From Planctomycetaceae bacterium (GTDB lineage Bacteria; Planctomycetota; Planctomycetia; Pirellulales; Thermoguttaceae), in the NCBI GenBank assembly GCA_031282385.1, contig JAITDV010000325.1:1-5705 (forward strand): a DNA stretch of 5,705 bases, read 5' to 3'. The stretch's first letter is position 1; each line of letters opens with the position of its first letter. Position numbers and translations under genes: made by a program. Positions 5,646 through 5,705 of this stretch are shown here, in pieces. The notes beneath the pieces were generated by a model, which was given only the letters and a program-made list of their open reading frames with translations, was not told the origin of the DNA and searched no databases.

Positions 5646-5705
5646 TAGACCTTTTCGCTAACCTGTAGGAGACCACCCCTGACCCCTCCGAAGGAGGGGA
5701 ATTAT
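5646..5705. mobile_element. MITE-like palindromic element, copy 2 (cut by the window end)
   Basis: Bases 5646-5689 are identical over 44 positions to the reverse complement of 2036-2079 of copy 1. They start with the same TAGACCTTTTCGCTAACCT terminus, preceded by C. The core CCCCTCC-GAA-GGAGGGG follows at 5683-5699. After 5699 the sequence goes to AATTAT rather than the expected TCAGGGG. This copy therefore appears to stop pairing just past the loop and may be a half-element or a variant; only six bases are available to judge. Confidence 0.8.

Overview
The window is AT-rich bacterial chromosome with four complete genes and one partial gene, all on the minus strand. The best guess for the host is a low-GC member of the Planctomycetes. 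That guess rests mainly on a lipoprotein at 655-1335 that resembles, from memory, a lipoprotein family I know only from planctomycetes, with some support from the variant FeoB pore motif. It is an inference and was not checked against a database.

Layout, left to right. (1) 1-406: the N-terminal third or so of an IS5-family transposase, reading leftward out of the window. Its start is damaged or unusual, and it is visibly richer in G+C than the neighbouring genes. (2) About 407-654: gene-free, with a long imperfect inverted repeat at 428-481 and a possible outer IS end near 548. (3) 655-1335: a 226-residue lipoprotein of unknown function. (4) 1456-1899: ruvX (yqgF), the Holliday-junction resolvase-like protein. 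(5) 1900-2333: a gene-free stretch holding a palindromic, TA-flanked, MITE-like element (1923-2079) and a small TAAGGG cluster. (6) 2334-4748: feoB. (7) 4847-5146: feoA. (8) 5147-5645: the feoA leader and promoter, then about 300 bases in which no gene is seen. (9) 5646-5705: a second copy of the MITE-like element, cut by the window end.

The functional core is the feoAB ferrous-iron uptake operon. It is transcribed right to left from a near-consensus sigma-70-type promoter at 5244-5272. A perfect 6-2-6 palindrome sits in the promoter spacer, which is where a repressor would act. FeoB carries all the expected GTPase motifs and membrane gate motifs. It also has a His-rich loop beside the G5 region, a four-residue longer first gate motif, and an Asn/Asp/Glu-rich insert of about 70 residues before the last membrane segments. 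The feoAB block is bracketed by two inverted, 44/44 identical copies of the MITE-like element arm. RuvX and the lipoprotein point the same way and may be co-transcribed, with the element lying directly upstream of ruvX.

I found no convincing new multi-gene system. The most interesting signals are the promoter-embedded palindrome upstream of feoA, the MITE-like element pair around feoAB, and the lineage-specific additions in FeoB.
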